Shown here one piece after another: positions 1 to 7,152 of a DNA stretch of 21,373 bases; the first letter of the stretch is position 1, and every line of letters begins with the position of its first letter. Made by a program: the position numbers and the translations under genes. This stretch comes from JANRIC01 sp033765345 (GTDB taxonomy: Bacteria > Bacteroidota > Bacteroidia > Cytophagales > Microscillaceae): assembly GCA_033765345.1 (NCBI GenBank), contig JANRIC010000104.1:1-21373 (forward strand), in the 5' to 3' direction. The notes under the pieces are model-generated. The model had not been told where the DNA came from. It saw nothing but the letters and a program-made list of their open reading frames with translations, and made no database searches.

Positions 1-136
1 AAAGCTCTTTTTTTTGGTCAAAATTGCGGTTCAAAACATCAAAAAGCTCTTTTTTTTGGTCAAAATTGCGGTTCAAAACATCAAAAAGCTCTTTTTTTTG
101 GTCAAAATTGCGGTTCAAAACATCAAAAAGCTCTTT
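1..136. repeat. 42-bp perfect tandem repeat, about 3.2 copies
   Basis: Three identical 42-bp units occupy 1-42, 43-84 and 85-126, and the first 10 bases of a fourth unit follow at 127-136. Each unit starts AAAGCTC, has a run of eight T, and ends CATCAA. The array begins at the window edge, so the copy number is a minimum. Because 42 is a multiple of three, forward frame 1 stays open through the array as a repeated 14-residue unit (KALFFGQNCGSKHQ) and runs on into the downstream gene. A minus-strand frame is also open (DVLNRNFDQKKELF) until a stop at 137-139. There are no spacers, so this is not CRISPR. Whether it is intergenic or the end of an upstream gene cannot be decided here. Confidence 0.9.
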
Positions 137-225
137 CTAAACATCTTTTTTCTCAAATTTGTCATCTAAAAAATAGTAAATCACCAATTAAATGTATAAT
201 TCTGCATTTTAAAGCTGTGCAAAAT

Positions 226-1395
226 ATGATGAAAAAAGGCTATTTGCTTCTATGTTTATTATTTGGCTGTATGTGTGGAGGACAATCCCAGGATTTTGCT
301 CAGGAAAAAGGAGCTACTTCTGTTGTTGGAGAAGATACTTTACAGGAAAAAAAGCGGGGTTTTTTGGTCTTGCCTATTATTGTGTATGCCCCCGAAACTT
401 CGCTTCGGCTGGGAGTAATTGGTGCCAAACTTTTTAAACTAGGTGGCGAAGGAACACAGCTATCTACCCTAAAAATTCCGATCAGCTACACGATCAATAA
501 TCAATTCAAGGCCAGGCTTTCTCACGAATTATATCTCAATCAAAATCGGTATATTTTGGACGGACACGTTGAATTCTCAAGTGTGCCTTTGTTTTTTTAT
601 GGGATCGGACCTAATACAGAGCAGGATGCTGAGGAGATTTATACCAGTCGACTTATTCAAGTAGAGCAGGATTTTTTCAGAAAAGTGAGCAAAAATTTTT
701 TTGTGGGAGGGCGATTTGTTTTTAACAATCAAAAAATCACGGAGACCATTGGTGAAGAAAGCCTCTTGGAAGTAGACGGGCTTATTCCGGGCAATCGCGG
801 CGGTACGGTTTCGGGGCTGGGTTTGCTCCTGCGCTGGGATCGGAGGGATCACGTCATCAATTCGGGGCAGGGCACTTATCTGCAAGCCGACCTGACGACC
901 TATCCATCGTGGTTGGGCAGTGATTTTGTATTTACCAAACTCAATCTAGATTTTCGGGCGTTTAAACCCTTACTAAATCACAGACATTTGCTTGCCTTGC
1001 AGGTATTGATAGAGAAAAACTGGGGCGATCCTCCTTTTGATTTTCTTGCTTTGCTGGGCGGAGATGTGATTATGCGGGGGCATTATCAGGGGCGGTTTCG
1101 GGATAAGACCCTGGTAGCGATGCAATTGGAGTATCGGCTGCCGCTCTTTCGGAAGGAATGGATACCTGAGCCGGGCAAGTTGAAATTTTGGCAAAGGTGG
1201 GGCATGGTATTTTTTGCAGGCACTGGTACAGTAGGAGAGGAGCTTTCGGATTCATTCCCCCGAAATCTGAAAATGTCGCTGGGTTTGGGGCTTCGTTTTT
1301 TGGCTTTTAATAAAGAGCGTTTGAATATCAGGATAGATTTTGGCTTCGGCTCACAGCTACCAGGTTATTATTTGAATGTGAAGGAGGCTTTTTGA
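226..1395 (+). CDS. outer-membrane beta-barrel protein, BamA/TamA (D15) surface-antigen family, no POTRA domains
   Basis: The protein is about 389 aa from the ATG at 226. A GTG at 217 and a second ATG at 229 are alternative starts; I prefer 226 or 229 because a basic-hydrophobic signal peptide (MMKKGYLLLCLLFGC...) follows directly. After a short linker the chain is an alternating beta-strand pattern rich in aromatics, ending in Phe as outer-membrane barrels do. A 'WDRRD...GQGTY' segment near residues 204-218 and an 'MRGHYQGRF' segment near 283-291 resemble the conserved barrel and loop-6 (VRGF-like) motifs of the Omp85/D15 family. At this length there is room only for the barrel, so POTRA domains are absent. 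By analogy it would sit in the outer membrane as an Omp85-like pore or surface antigen; the substrate is unknown. It converges on the minus-strand gene at 1488. Confidence 0.8.
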   Translation: MMKKGYLLLCLLFGCMCGGQSQDFAQEKGATSVVGEDTLQEKKRGFLVLPIIVYAPETSLRLGVIGAKLFKLGGEGTQLSTLKIPISYTINNQFKARLSHELYLNQNRYILDGHVEFSSVPLFFYGIGPNTEQDAEEIYTSRLIQVEQDFFRKVSKNFFVGGRFVFNNQKITETIGEESLLEVDGLIPGNRGGTVSGLGLLLRWDRRDHVINSGQGTYLQADLTTYPSWLGSDFVFTKLNLDFRAFKPLLNHRHLLALQVLIEKNWGDPPFDFLALLGGDVIMRGHYQGRFRDKTLVAMQLEYRLPLFRKEWIPEPGKLKFWQRWGMVFFAGTGTVGEELSDSFPRNLKMSLGLGLRFLAFNKERLNIRIDFGFGSQLPGYYLNVKEAF

Positions 1396-1487
1396 TAAGT
1401 GGCAGAAAATGTTATTAAATTTCTTCGTCTCCATAAATATTTTCTCTCCTCAGATCTTCAGATGTATTTTTTGTGCATTATCTAATC

Positions 1488-2084
1488 TCATTTCAAAAAA
1501 AACTGCACCACAGTATGCCATACACCCAGGATTTCGGGGATTTGGGTGTAAATTTTGGTATCGATGAGAAAGGTATTGTTTTCAAAGCGCATAAACTGCC
1601 ATTCTATCCCATCAGTGGCACAACCGAAGAGTACCGGTAGATCACGTCCTTCCATTTCGTTGAATAATTTGGCACCGTAAAGTTGAGCGGCACATTGGGC
1701 GCGTCCATGCTCCATGTCTTCGTTTTTGGCTTCGGCCAGGGAAATGATGGGGGCCTCGATAAAAGGGCTTTTGGGTACAAGGGTAAAGAAAAAATCACAG
1801 GCACCAGATAGGTCTTCCTCAGATTTGACATTCAATTCATCTCCTGAAAAAAAGGAAATATTGCCTATATAGCTCCTGGCTACTTCCGTCAAAACCGGAG
1901 AAACGATTCTTTCTGATTTGGATTTCTCGTTATTGAGAGGCAATAACTCGCTGATCATCAAGGTTTCTTCAAGCCAGGCACTTGGCTCAATAGGATTAAT
2001 TTGTGGAAATAACCTTTCACGTACAGCTTTCAGATTGAATTTTTCCGTAACCGATTTGAGCTTTTTAAAATTACTATATCCCAT
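1488..2084 (-). CDS. PD-(D/E)XK nuclease-like protein of unknown role
   Basis: This is a 198-aa soluble protein without a signal peptide. Its centre carries a pattern matching the PD-(D/E)XK phosphodiesterase fold: E67 (LTEV), D97 in 'GACDFFF', then 'SLAEAKNED' with E118-A-K120, and Q130 in 'HGRAQCAAQ'. The C-terminal half ('VLFGCATDGIEWQFMRF') reads like the closing beta strands of that fold. Small stand-alone proteins of this type occur in cyanobacteria and Bacteroidota and are usually left hypothetical. No methyltransferase or helicase partner lies beside it, so a restriction system is not suggested. A strong terminator separates it from dps upstream, so it probably has its own promoter. 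The fold call is by motif reading; the biological role is unknown. Confidence 0.6.
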   Translation of the reverse strand: MGYSNFKKLKSVTEKFNLKAVRERLFPQINPIEPSAWLEETLMISELLPLNNEKSKSERIVSPVLTEVARSYIGNISFFSGDELNVKSEEDLSGACDFFFTLVPKSPFIEAPIISLAEAKNEDMEHGRAQCAAQLYGAKLFNEMEGRDLPVLFGCATDGIEWQFMRFENNTFLIDTKIYTQIPEILGVWHTVVQFFLK

Positions 2085-2122
2085 TTTATAAAGATAATGA
2101 ATAACAATTTAAATACTAAAAA

Positions 2123-2149
2123 AGGGCTACCCAATCCTTGGGTAGCCCT
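2123..2149 (-). terminator. intrinsic terminator downstream of dps
   Basis: A 10-bp perfect stem (2123-2132 with 2140-2149, core GGGCTACCC/GGGTAGCCC) encloses a 7-nt loop. On the minus strand it follows the dps stop codon by a few bases and runs into a T-rich tract (TTTTTTAGTATTT). The plus side also has a short T run, so it could work in both directions. Confidence 0.85.
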
Positions 2150-2155
2150 AGGTTT

Positions 2156-2626
2156 TTATTTCAAATAGCTACGGACAAACCAGGCCATTTTCTCGTGTTT
2201 TTCCATCAATGCGGTGGCAAAGTCGCTGCTTCCTGCGTCTTTGTGTTCTTCGGCAAATAAAGTAATGAGTTTGCGCAGATTCTTGATGATGGTTTCGTGG
2301 TCTACCAGTAGGTTTTGTAGTTGTTCTTTGGGTTGGTTGGTAGATTCCGGTTCTGACAAGTGGGTCAGGCGGGTATAATCCATCAAACGGGCTTCGGCAT
2401 AATGCCCCAGCGCACGGATTCGCTCGGCTACATCGTCTATGATTTCGTCGAGTTCTTCATACATAGATTCATAGAATTTATGCATTTCCATAAAATTACT
2501 TCCTTCTACATTCCAGTGGTAATTACGAGTTTTGACATAAAGCACAAATTCGTCTGAGAGTACTTTGTTGAGCTCGAGCGAGATGGCTTGCAGATGTTCG
2601 TGTGGGATTCCAATATTTGTATTCAT
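2156..2626 (-). CDS. dps: Dps, ferritin-like DNA-protecting protein
   Basis: At 156 aa it has the usual Dps length. Dps oxidises and stores iron in a 12-subunit shell and shields DNA from hydrogen peroxide damage. The signature region 'NYHWNVEGSNFMEMHKFYE' is followed by 'DEIIDDVAERIRALG'. By spacing, the inter-subunit ferroxidase ligands are H37, H49, D64 and E68, all present. The N terminus is short and not lysine-rich, so DNA binding through a basic tail is not evident. The gene appears monocistronic: a strong terminator lies directly downstream. No OxyR or Fur site was recognised upstream. Confidence 0.95.
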   Translation of the reverse strand: MNTNIGIPHEHLQAISLELNKVLSDEFVLYVKTRNYHWNVEGSNFMEMHKFYESMYEELDEIIDDVAERIRALGHYAEARLMDYTRLTHLSEPESTNQPKEQLQNLLVDHETIIKNLRKLITLFAEEHKDAGSSDFATALMEKHEKMAWFVRSYLK

Positions 2627-2697
2627 AAAAGTATGAGTTGTTTACGTGATTGAATAAATTTTTTACATCAATAACACCATAGATGGGCAAAGAGTAC

Positions 2698-3144
2698 TCA
2701 GTAAATGGCTAGAATTTTATGTTTTTTTTGAAGTAACATAAACTCATCGTTTGCTTTAAGGTCTTTGATCGTCTGATAGAGTGGTGCTTCGGTAGTGATA
2801 CCATAATAATTTTGCCCTTCAAAGATGAGTTTGGATTGATTCACTCCAATCAAAAAACTGCCATAGTCTGTGACTACCAGAGCGTTGGGTTCAACGATTT
2901 CGTGCTTGAAAGAGGCACTTATTTTTTTTAAATGATCTAATTCCAGGGCAAGTCGGTCGAGTGATCTGGAAGATTGTTCTAAGGCGGCCATGGTTTCTTC
3001 GAGAGGGTTCTCCATGAGATTGTTCTGCGTGTCATCATCCGTAGAGACTTCCTCGAGCCTAGATTTTTGCTCAGTTCTTAAGGTATGGATGAGTTCGGTT
3101 TTGACACGGATGAATTCGTTCAAAATTTTTTGTTTGTCTACCAT
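2698..3144 (-). CDS. GreA/GreB C-terminal-domain-like small protein with N-terminal coiled coil
   Basis: This is a 148-aa soluble protein. Residues about 1-80 are charged and helical (coiled-coil-like). The C-terminal 60 residues contain 'GSFLIGVNQSKLIFEGQNYY', then 'GITTEAPLYQTIKDLKANDEF'. This resembles the GreA C-terminal FKBP-like domain, where a 'SPxGxALxGxxxGDxV' pattern is typical. Related short Bacteroidota proteins are often mislabelled in databases. If the match is right it may touch RNA polymerase or another nucleic-acid machine. The acidic coiled-coil tip needed for transcript cleavage is not convincingly seen. Its ATG overlaps the end of the upstream zinc-finger gene by 7 bases (ATGGTAG), so translation is likely coupled. 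Function is inferred only. Confidence 0.6.
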   Translation of the reverse strand: MVDKQKILNEFIRVKTELIHTLRTEQKSRLEEVSTDDDTQNNLMENPLEETMAALEQSSRSLDRLALELDHLKKISASFKHEIVEPNALVVTDYGSFLIGVNQSKLIFEGQNYYGITTEAPLYQTIKDLKANDEFMLLQKKHKILAIY

Positions 3145-3416
3145 AATTCAGGAATCAAAGTGAAAGCTTGATCAGGATAACAATAAGCCCAATATTCGCC
3201 GGGTTCAGCAGAGATGATAACCGGGTGACCGCTTTCGTGCGCGTGTTTAGAAGCGTGTTTATTGGGGGAGGAATCGCAGCAAAGCGTAAGGCCACAGGTT
3301 TGGCATTTGCGCAGGTGTACCCAGCGGCTGCGAGTTTTCTGGCATTCCTCACAAACGTATTTGTCAGGGGTTTTTACTTCAAAATTTTCCAGATGCGTGC
3401 ATTTGTTTTCAGCCAT
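3138..3416 (-). CDS. UBP-type zinc finger protein
   Basis: The 92-aa protein consists almost entirely of one ZnF-UBP domain. Candidate zinc ligands are C6, H8, C22, C25, C38, C41, C46, H54, H58 and H64. The typical 'WVHLRKCQTCG' and 'CCDSSPNKHASKHAHESGHPV' blocks are present, and near the C terminus 'GEYWAYCYPD' matches the family's aromatic pocket strand. In eukaryotes this fold binds the C-terminal di-glycine tail of ubiquitin. Bacterial single-domain copies are known, but their ligand is not established. The arginine found after CG in ubiquitin-binding members (CGR) is replaced here by Leu (CGLTLCC). It is translationally coupled to the GreA-like gene downstream. Four ATGA units lie 12-27 bp upstream of the start. 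Confidence 0.9.
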   Translation of the reverse strand: MAENKCTHLENFEVKTPDKYVCEECQKTRSRWVHLRKCQTCGLTLCCDSSPNKHASKHAHESGHPVIISAEPGEYWAYCYPDQAFTLIPELW

Positions 3417-3427
3417 AGTAAATTAAG

Positions 3428-3443
3428 ATGAATGAATGAATGA
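3428..3443. repeat. short ATGA tetranucleotide repeat (4 units)
   Basis: Four consecutive ATGA units lie in the leader of the UBP zinc-finger gene, 12 bp from its start codon. They are too few to claim phase variation, but they sit where slippage could alter the leader. Confidence 0.7.
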
Positions 3444-3513
3444 TTGTAAATCTAACATATAAATCTTAAAATAACTAAGGCTGTAGACAAGTAGAGATGG
3501 TAGAATAAATCAC

Positions 3514-3552
3514 AGGTGTCTGGTATGGGCTAAGAGTCCGTACCAGATACCT
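3514..3552. terminator. 16-bp hairpin downstream of manC, possible terminator
   Basis: Arms 3514-3529 (AGGTGTCTGGTATGGG) and 3537-3552 (TCCGTACCAGATACCT) pair over 16 positions with about three G-U wobbles, enclosing a 7-nt loop. It lies 12 bp beyond the manC stop codon on the minus strand. The tract after it on the minus strand is only mildly T-rich (GTGATTTATTCT), so termination is plausible but not textbook. Confidence 0.5.
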
Positions 3553-3564
3553 CACTTCTAGTTT

Positions 3565-4641
3565 TTATACAAAGTGATTGCCTTTATTTTTGGCATCAGC
3601 CACAAAATCTTTGACGCGTTGCTCTTGGTCTTTATTACAAATAAGCAGTACGCCATCGAATTCGGCAATGATAAAGTTTTCAAGTCCCTGAACGACCACC
3701 AATTTGTCTTCTGGAGTTTTGATAATACAGTTTTCGGTGTCATAGGTCATGACATTACCAGTGACTACATTGTGTTCGGGTGTTTTTACTGAATTTTCAA
3801 AAAGAGATTTCCAGGTTCCCAGATCAGACCAGTCAAAGCTGCAAAGGATTACGTATACGTTATCTGCTTTTTCCATGACACCTATATCTATAGAGTCACT
3901 TTTACAAAGGGAGTAGGCTTTTTTAATGGATTCTGCTTCGTTTTCAGTATAAAATGCAGGTTGAGCTTCATCAAAAATTTCACCTAGGTCGGGCATATAC
4001 TGATTAAATGCTTTCATGATGGCTTGTGCGTTCCAGATAAAAATACCGGCATTCCATACATAATCACCGCTTTCCAGGAATTTAAGGGCATATTCCAGGT
4101 CAGGTTTTTCGGTAAAAGTTTTTACTTTTTTCACAACCTGATCGTCATTTTCAAAAAATTGAATGTAGCCGTAGCCAGTATCGGGGCGGGTAGGTTTGAT
4201 TCCTAACGTAACCAAGATGTCTTGGCTTTCAGTAGCTTTCAGGGCTGTCAATAGGGCATCTCTGAATTGATCTTCCTGTAAAATGACTTGGTCGGCGGGG
4301 GCTACTACCAGATTGGCTTGAGGGTTTTTTCGGCCGATTTTATAACAAGCATACGCAATGCAGGGAGCCGTATTGCGTTTTACGGGTTCAAGGAGTATTT
4401 GATCATCCATAAGTTCGGGGAGTTGCTCTTTGACCAAATCATAATATATCTGATTGGTAACAATGTAAACATTCTCTATGGGGCAAATTTCTCGAAAACG
4501 ATGAACAGTCTGCTGCAACAGGGTTTTTCCAGTGCCTAGAATGTCATGGAATTGCTTGGGATAGTTGGTTCGGCTGAAAGGCCACAACCGGGTGCCAACC
4601 CCTCCGGCCATAATGACGGCGTAATTATTATGATTAATCAT
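3565..4641 (-). CDS. manC: mannose-1-phosphate guanylyltransferase
   Basis: The 358-aa enzyme makes GDP-mannose from mannose-1-phosphate and GTP for surface glycans. The N-terminal nucleotidyltransferase signature is clear: 'AVIMAGGVGTRLWPFSR' followed by PKQF near residues 8-31. 'VVAPADQVI' near 112-120 matches the metal/nucleotide strand, and 'FTEKP' and 'WNAGIFIW' are further family motifs. The length matches the single-domain form. The phosphomannose isomerase domain of the roughly 470-aa bifunctional enzymes is absent. It is divergent from recQ, and a candidate -7 box (TAATTTTG, minus strand) lies about 48 bp upstream of the start. No other sugar-nucleotide gene is adjacent. Confidence 0.93.
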   Translation of the reverse strand: MINHNNYAVIMAGGVGTRLWPFSRTNYPKQFHDILGTGKTLLQQTVHRFREICPIENVYIVTNQIYYDLVKEQLPELMDDQILLEPVKRNTAPCIAYACYKIGRKNPQANLVVAPADQVILQEDQFRDALLTALKATESQDILVTLGIKPTRPDTGYGYIQFFENDDQVVKKVKTFTEKPDLEYALKFLESGDYVWNAGIFIWNAQAIMKAFNQYMPDLGEIFDEAQPAFYTENEAESIKKAYSLCKSDSIDIGVMEKADNVYVILCSFDWSDLGTWKSLFENSVKTPEHNVVTGNVMTYDTENCIIKTPEDKLVVVQGLENFIIAEFDGVLLICNKDQEQRVKDFVADAKNKGNHFV

Positions 4642-4688
4642 TGTGAAATAGTTTTAGACTGATAAACAGTGTATAAATTAAAAGTACA

Positions 4689-4696
4689 CAAAATTA
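4689..4696 (-). promoter_or_regulatory. candidate Bacteroidota -7 box for manC
   Basis: The minus strand reads TAATTTTG, an exact match to TAnnTTTG, about 48 bp before the manC start. No convincing TTTG -33 element was found at the right distance, so only the -7 is supported. Confidence 0.4.
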
Positions 4697-4738
4697 TAGT
4701 TCCTGACCTAATCCTTGTGTTATTACTTGAAAAATCCC

Positions 4739-4746
4739 TAACTTTG
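4739..4746 (+). promoter_or_regulatory. candidate Bacteroidota -7 box for recQ
   Basis: TAACTTTG matches TAnnTTTG exactly. A TTG lies 21 nt upstream at 4715-4717, slightly further than usual. It would give a leader of roughly 155 nt before the recQ ATG. The stretch 4747-4907 is very AT-rich and I see nothing else in it. Confidence 0.35.
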
Positions 4747-4907
4747 TTTCATTCTCCAAATAAAAAATCACACTTTAAGTATTTTAAATATTACTTAATG
4801 TTTAAATTTTGATTTTTGTTTGCTTGTATTTTAACTTTTTTTTATAACTTACTTTAAAATTGGAACTTTATAAGCTCACAGGAATCACTGATTTTGTAAT
4901 TAGACAT

Positions 4908-7100
4908 ATGATGGTAACAGCAAAAATTGATCTCAAAGAAAAGTTAAAGGAAGTTTTCGGATATAATCAATTTAGAGGACCCCAGGAAGAAATAATCCAT
5001 AGCATACTCTCAAAAAAAAATACGTTTGTACTTATGCCCACCGGCGCCGGTAAATCATTGTGCTATCAACTGCCGGCAATCATTTCAGAAGGAACTGCCA
5101 TTGTCATTTCGCCTCTGATTGCTTTGATGAAAAATCAGGTAGATCAGCTCAATGCAGTCGGCGTGAATGCACAGTTTCTCAATTCTACACTGAATAAGGG
5201 TGAAATTACTAAGGTTAAAAAAGATATTTTAAATGGGGAGACTAAGCTACTGTATGTAGCCCCCGAATCTCTGAGTAAGGAGGCTAATGTAGAATTCCTT
5301 AAAAAATCTAAAATATCCTTCGTCGCAATCGATGAGGCACATTGTATTTCGGAATGGGGGCATGACTTCCGACCTGAATACCGTAAAATTAGGACAATTA
5401 TCGATGATCTGGGCGATCTGCCAGTAATAGCCCTCACAGCTACGGCCACCCCGAAAGTCCAACTGGATATTAAAAAGAACCTCCGTATGGAGGATGCCGT
5501 CTTATTTCAGACTTCTTTTAATCGCCCCAATCTTTATTATGAAGTAAGACCCAAAGTAGGTATTCAAAAGCAACTCATCAAATATCTAAAGACCCAAAAA
5601 GGGAAAGCTGGTATCATTTATTGTATCAGCCGTAAGAAAGTAGAGGAGGTTTCCGAATTACTTCGGGTCAATGATATCAGAGCTTTGCCTTATCACGCTG
5701 GTCTCGATGCTTCTGTCCGCGAACATAACCAGGATGCCTTTCTGAATGAAGAAGCCGATGTAATCGTAGCCACCATCGCTTTTGGTATGGGAATAGATAA
5801 GCCAGACGTTCGTTTTGTGATTCACTACGACGCTCCCAAATCTTTGGAGGGTTATTATCAGGAAACCGGACGGGCAGGTCGGGACGGACTGGATGCAGAT
5901 TGTATTATGTTTTTTAGCCCCAATGACATCAGCAAGCTTGAAAAGTTTAATAAAGATAAACCCGTTACGGAAAGAGATAATGCCAAACACCTGCTGCATG
6001 AAGTCTTGCATTATTCAGTATCCGGGGTGTGTCGCCGCAAACAACTCCTCCACTATTTCGGAGAGTTTATGGATAAAAACTGCGATTATTGTAGTAATTG
6101 TAAAACGCCTACCGAAAGATATAGTGCCAAAACCGAAATTATCTGGGTTCTGCAGGCTGTCCAACAAACCGGAGAACGCTTTCCGATTGATCATTTGGTG
6201 GATGTACTGGTGGGCGATCTCAAAAGTAGCTATGTCCAAAGCTATCGCCACGATGAACTTGATATTTTTGGCAAAGGTAAAGAACAGGATAAGGCATACT
6301 GGAACTCCATGATAAGGCAAATCCTGTTGAGTAATTTCCTGGCCAAAGACATTGATAATATTACCATTCTAAAACTTTCCGAACGCGGATTGAACTTCCT
6401 AGAAGACCCTTTCCACGTATCATTGAATAAAGATCACGACTATTCCAAACTTAAGGAAGAAGACGAGGAAGCCTCTGAAATTGGAGCGAATAATCCCAAT
6501 AATGCCTATGATCCCGTTTTGTTTGATATGCTCAAAAGCCTGCGTAAAAAAGTAGCCAAGCAAAAAGGTTTTCCTCCCTATGCCATTTTTCAAGACCCCT
6601 CACTCGAAGAGATGTCTACCATTTACCCAACTACCAAAGATGAACTTTCACAAATCAATGGAGTAGGAGTAGGCAAAGTACAAAGATACGGCAAACCTTT
6701 CCTGGAATTGATCCAGAAATATGTGGAGGACAACGACATTATCACAGCCTCTGATGTAGTAGTCAAATCTACAGTCAAAAAATCTAAACTGAAGATCTTT
6801 ATTATCCAACAGATTGATCGTAAAGTGGATTTGGAAGAAATCGCTGAGTCACAGAATATCAGCCTGAGTGAGGTAATTGACGAAATCGAGCATATCTGCT
6901 ACTCCGGAACCAAACTCAATCTTGATTATTATATTAATCAGATCTTGGAAGAAGAACGTCAGGAGGAAATTTTTGATTATTTTATGAGTGCTGAAACCGA
7001 CCGTATCCAGGATGCCCTTGATGCTCTGGGCGATGATGAGTATTCGGACGAAGAACTACGCCTGATGCGTGTGAAATTTTTGTCTGAAGTTGCTAACTAA
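4908..7100 (+). CDS. recQ: ATP-dependent DNA helicase RecQ
   Basis: The protein is about 730 aa from the ATG at 4908 (a second ATG at 4911 is equally good). An upstream in-frame TTG at 4860 would add 16 residues unlike the family, so it was not chosen. Domains in order: helicase core with Walker A TGAGKS (about 45-50), DEAH box (142-145) followed by the RecQ-type 'CISEWGHDFRPEY' loop, and motif VI 'QETGRAGRDG'; RecQ zinc-binding cysteines at about 375, 392, 395 and 398; a winged-helix RQC region; an HRDC domain at about 534-604 with 'INGVGVGKVQRYG'; and a C-terminal helix-turn-helix-like extension of about 100 residues. It unwinds DNA 3'-5' in recombination and fork repair. A palindrome lies just beyond the stop codon. 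Confidence 0.95.
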   Translation: MMVTAKIDLKEKLKEVFGYNQFRGPQEEIIHSILSKKNTFVLMPTGAGKSLCYQLPAIISEGTAIVISPLIALMKNQVDQLNAVGVNAQFLNSTLNKGEITKVKKDILNGETKLLYVAPESLSKEANVEFLKKSKISFVAIDEAHCISEWGHDFRPEYRKIRTIIDDLGDLPVIALTATATPKVQLDIKKNLRMEDAVLFQTSFNRPNLYYEVRPKVGIQKQLIKYLKTQKGKAGIIYCISRKKVEEVSELLRVNDIRALPYHAGLDASVREHNQDAFLNEEADVIVATIAFGMGIDKPDVRFVIHYDAPKSLEGYYQETGRAGRDGLDADCIMFFSPNDISKLEKFNKDKPVTERDNAKHLLHEVLHYSVSGVCRRKQLLHYFGEFMDKNCDYCSNCKTPTERYSAKTEIIWVLQAVQQTGERFPIDHLVDVLVGDLKSSYVQSYRHDELDIFGKGKEQDKAYWNSMIRQILLSNFLAKDIDNITILKLSERGLNFLEDPFHVSLNKDHDYSKLKEEDEEASEIGANNPNNAYDPVLFDMLKSLRKKVAKQKGFPPYAIFQDPSLEEMSTIYPTTKDELSQINGVGVGKVQRYGKPFLELIQKYVEDNDIITASDVVVKSTVKKSKLKIFIIQQIDRKVDLEEIAESQNISLSEVIDEIEHICYSGTKLNLDYYINQILEEERQEEIFDYFMSAETDRIQDALDALGDDEYSDEELRLMRVKFLSEVAN

Positions 7101-7102
7101 TG

Positions 7103-7131
7103 TTGAAATATACTGATTTTCAGTATATTTG
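7103..7131 (+). promoter_or_regulatory. purD promoter (TTG - 18 nt - TATATTTG)
   Basis: A -33-like TTG at 7103-7105 and an exact TAnnTTTG -7 box (TATATTTG, 7124-7131) are separated by 18 nt, which fits the Bacteroidota sigma-factor consensus. The start codon of purD is 21 bp further on. Confidence 0.65.
7106..7130. promoter_or_regulatory. perfect palindrome between recQ and purD overlapping the purD promoter
   Basis: Arms 7106-7116 (AAATATACTGA) and 7120-7130 (TCAGTATATTT) are perfect 11-bp inverted repeats around TTT. The element begins 5 bp after the recQ stop and fills the promoter spacer and most of the -7 box. No T tract follows it, so an operator fits better than a recQ terminator. The binding protein is unknown. 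Confidence 0.6.
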
Positions 7132-7152
7132 CCAAATTCACTCTGAAAACCA

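Noticed and set aside
1..136. CRISPR-like repeat array
   Set aside because: The units are directly contiguous with no spacers; it is a simple tandem repeat.
217..225. GTG start of the barrel protein
   Set aside because: ATG codons at 226 and 229 give a cleaner signal peptide.
577..1255. Minus-strand ORFs inside the barrel gene
   Set aside because: Low-complexity antisense frames of a well-supported coding region.
3558..3743. Minus-strand ORF overlapping the 3' end of manC
   Set aside because: Out-of-frame shadow; manC motifs and length account for the region.
4860..4907. TTG start extending RecQ by 16 residues
   Set aside because: The extra residues do not resemble RecQ N termini; tandem ATG codons at 4908 and 4911 precede the conserved region.
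7106..7130. Intrinsic terminator of recQ
   Set aside because: No T tract follows the hairpin on the plus strand, and it coincides with a good promoter.
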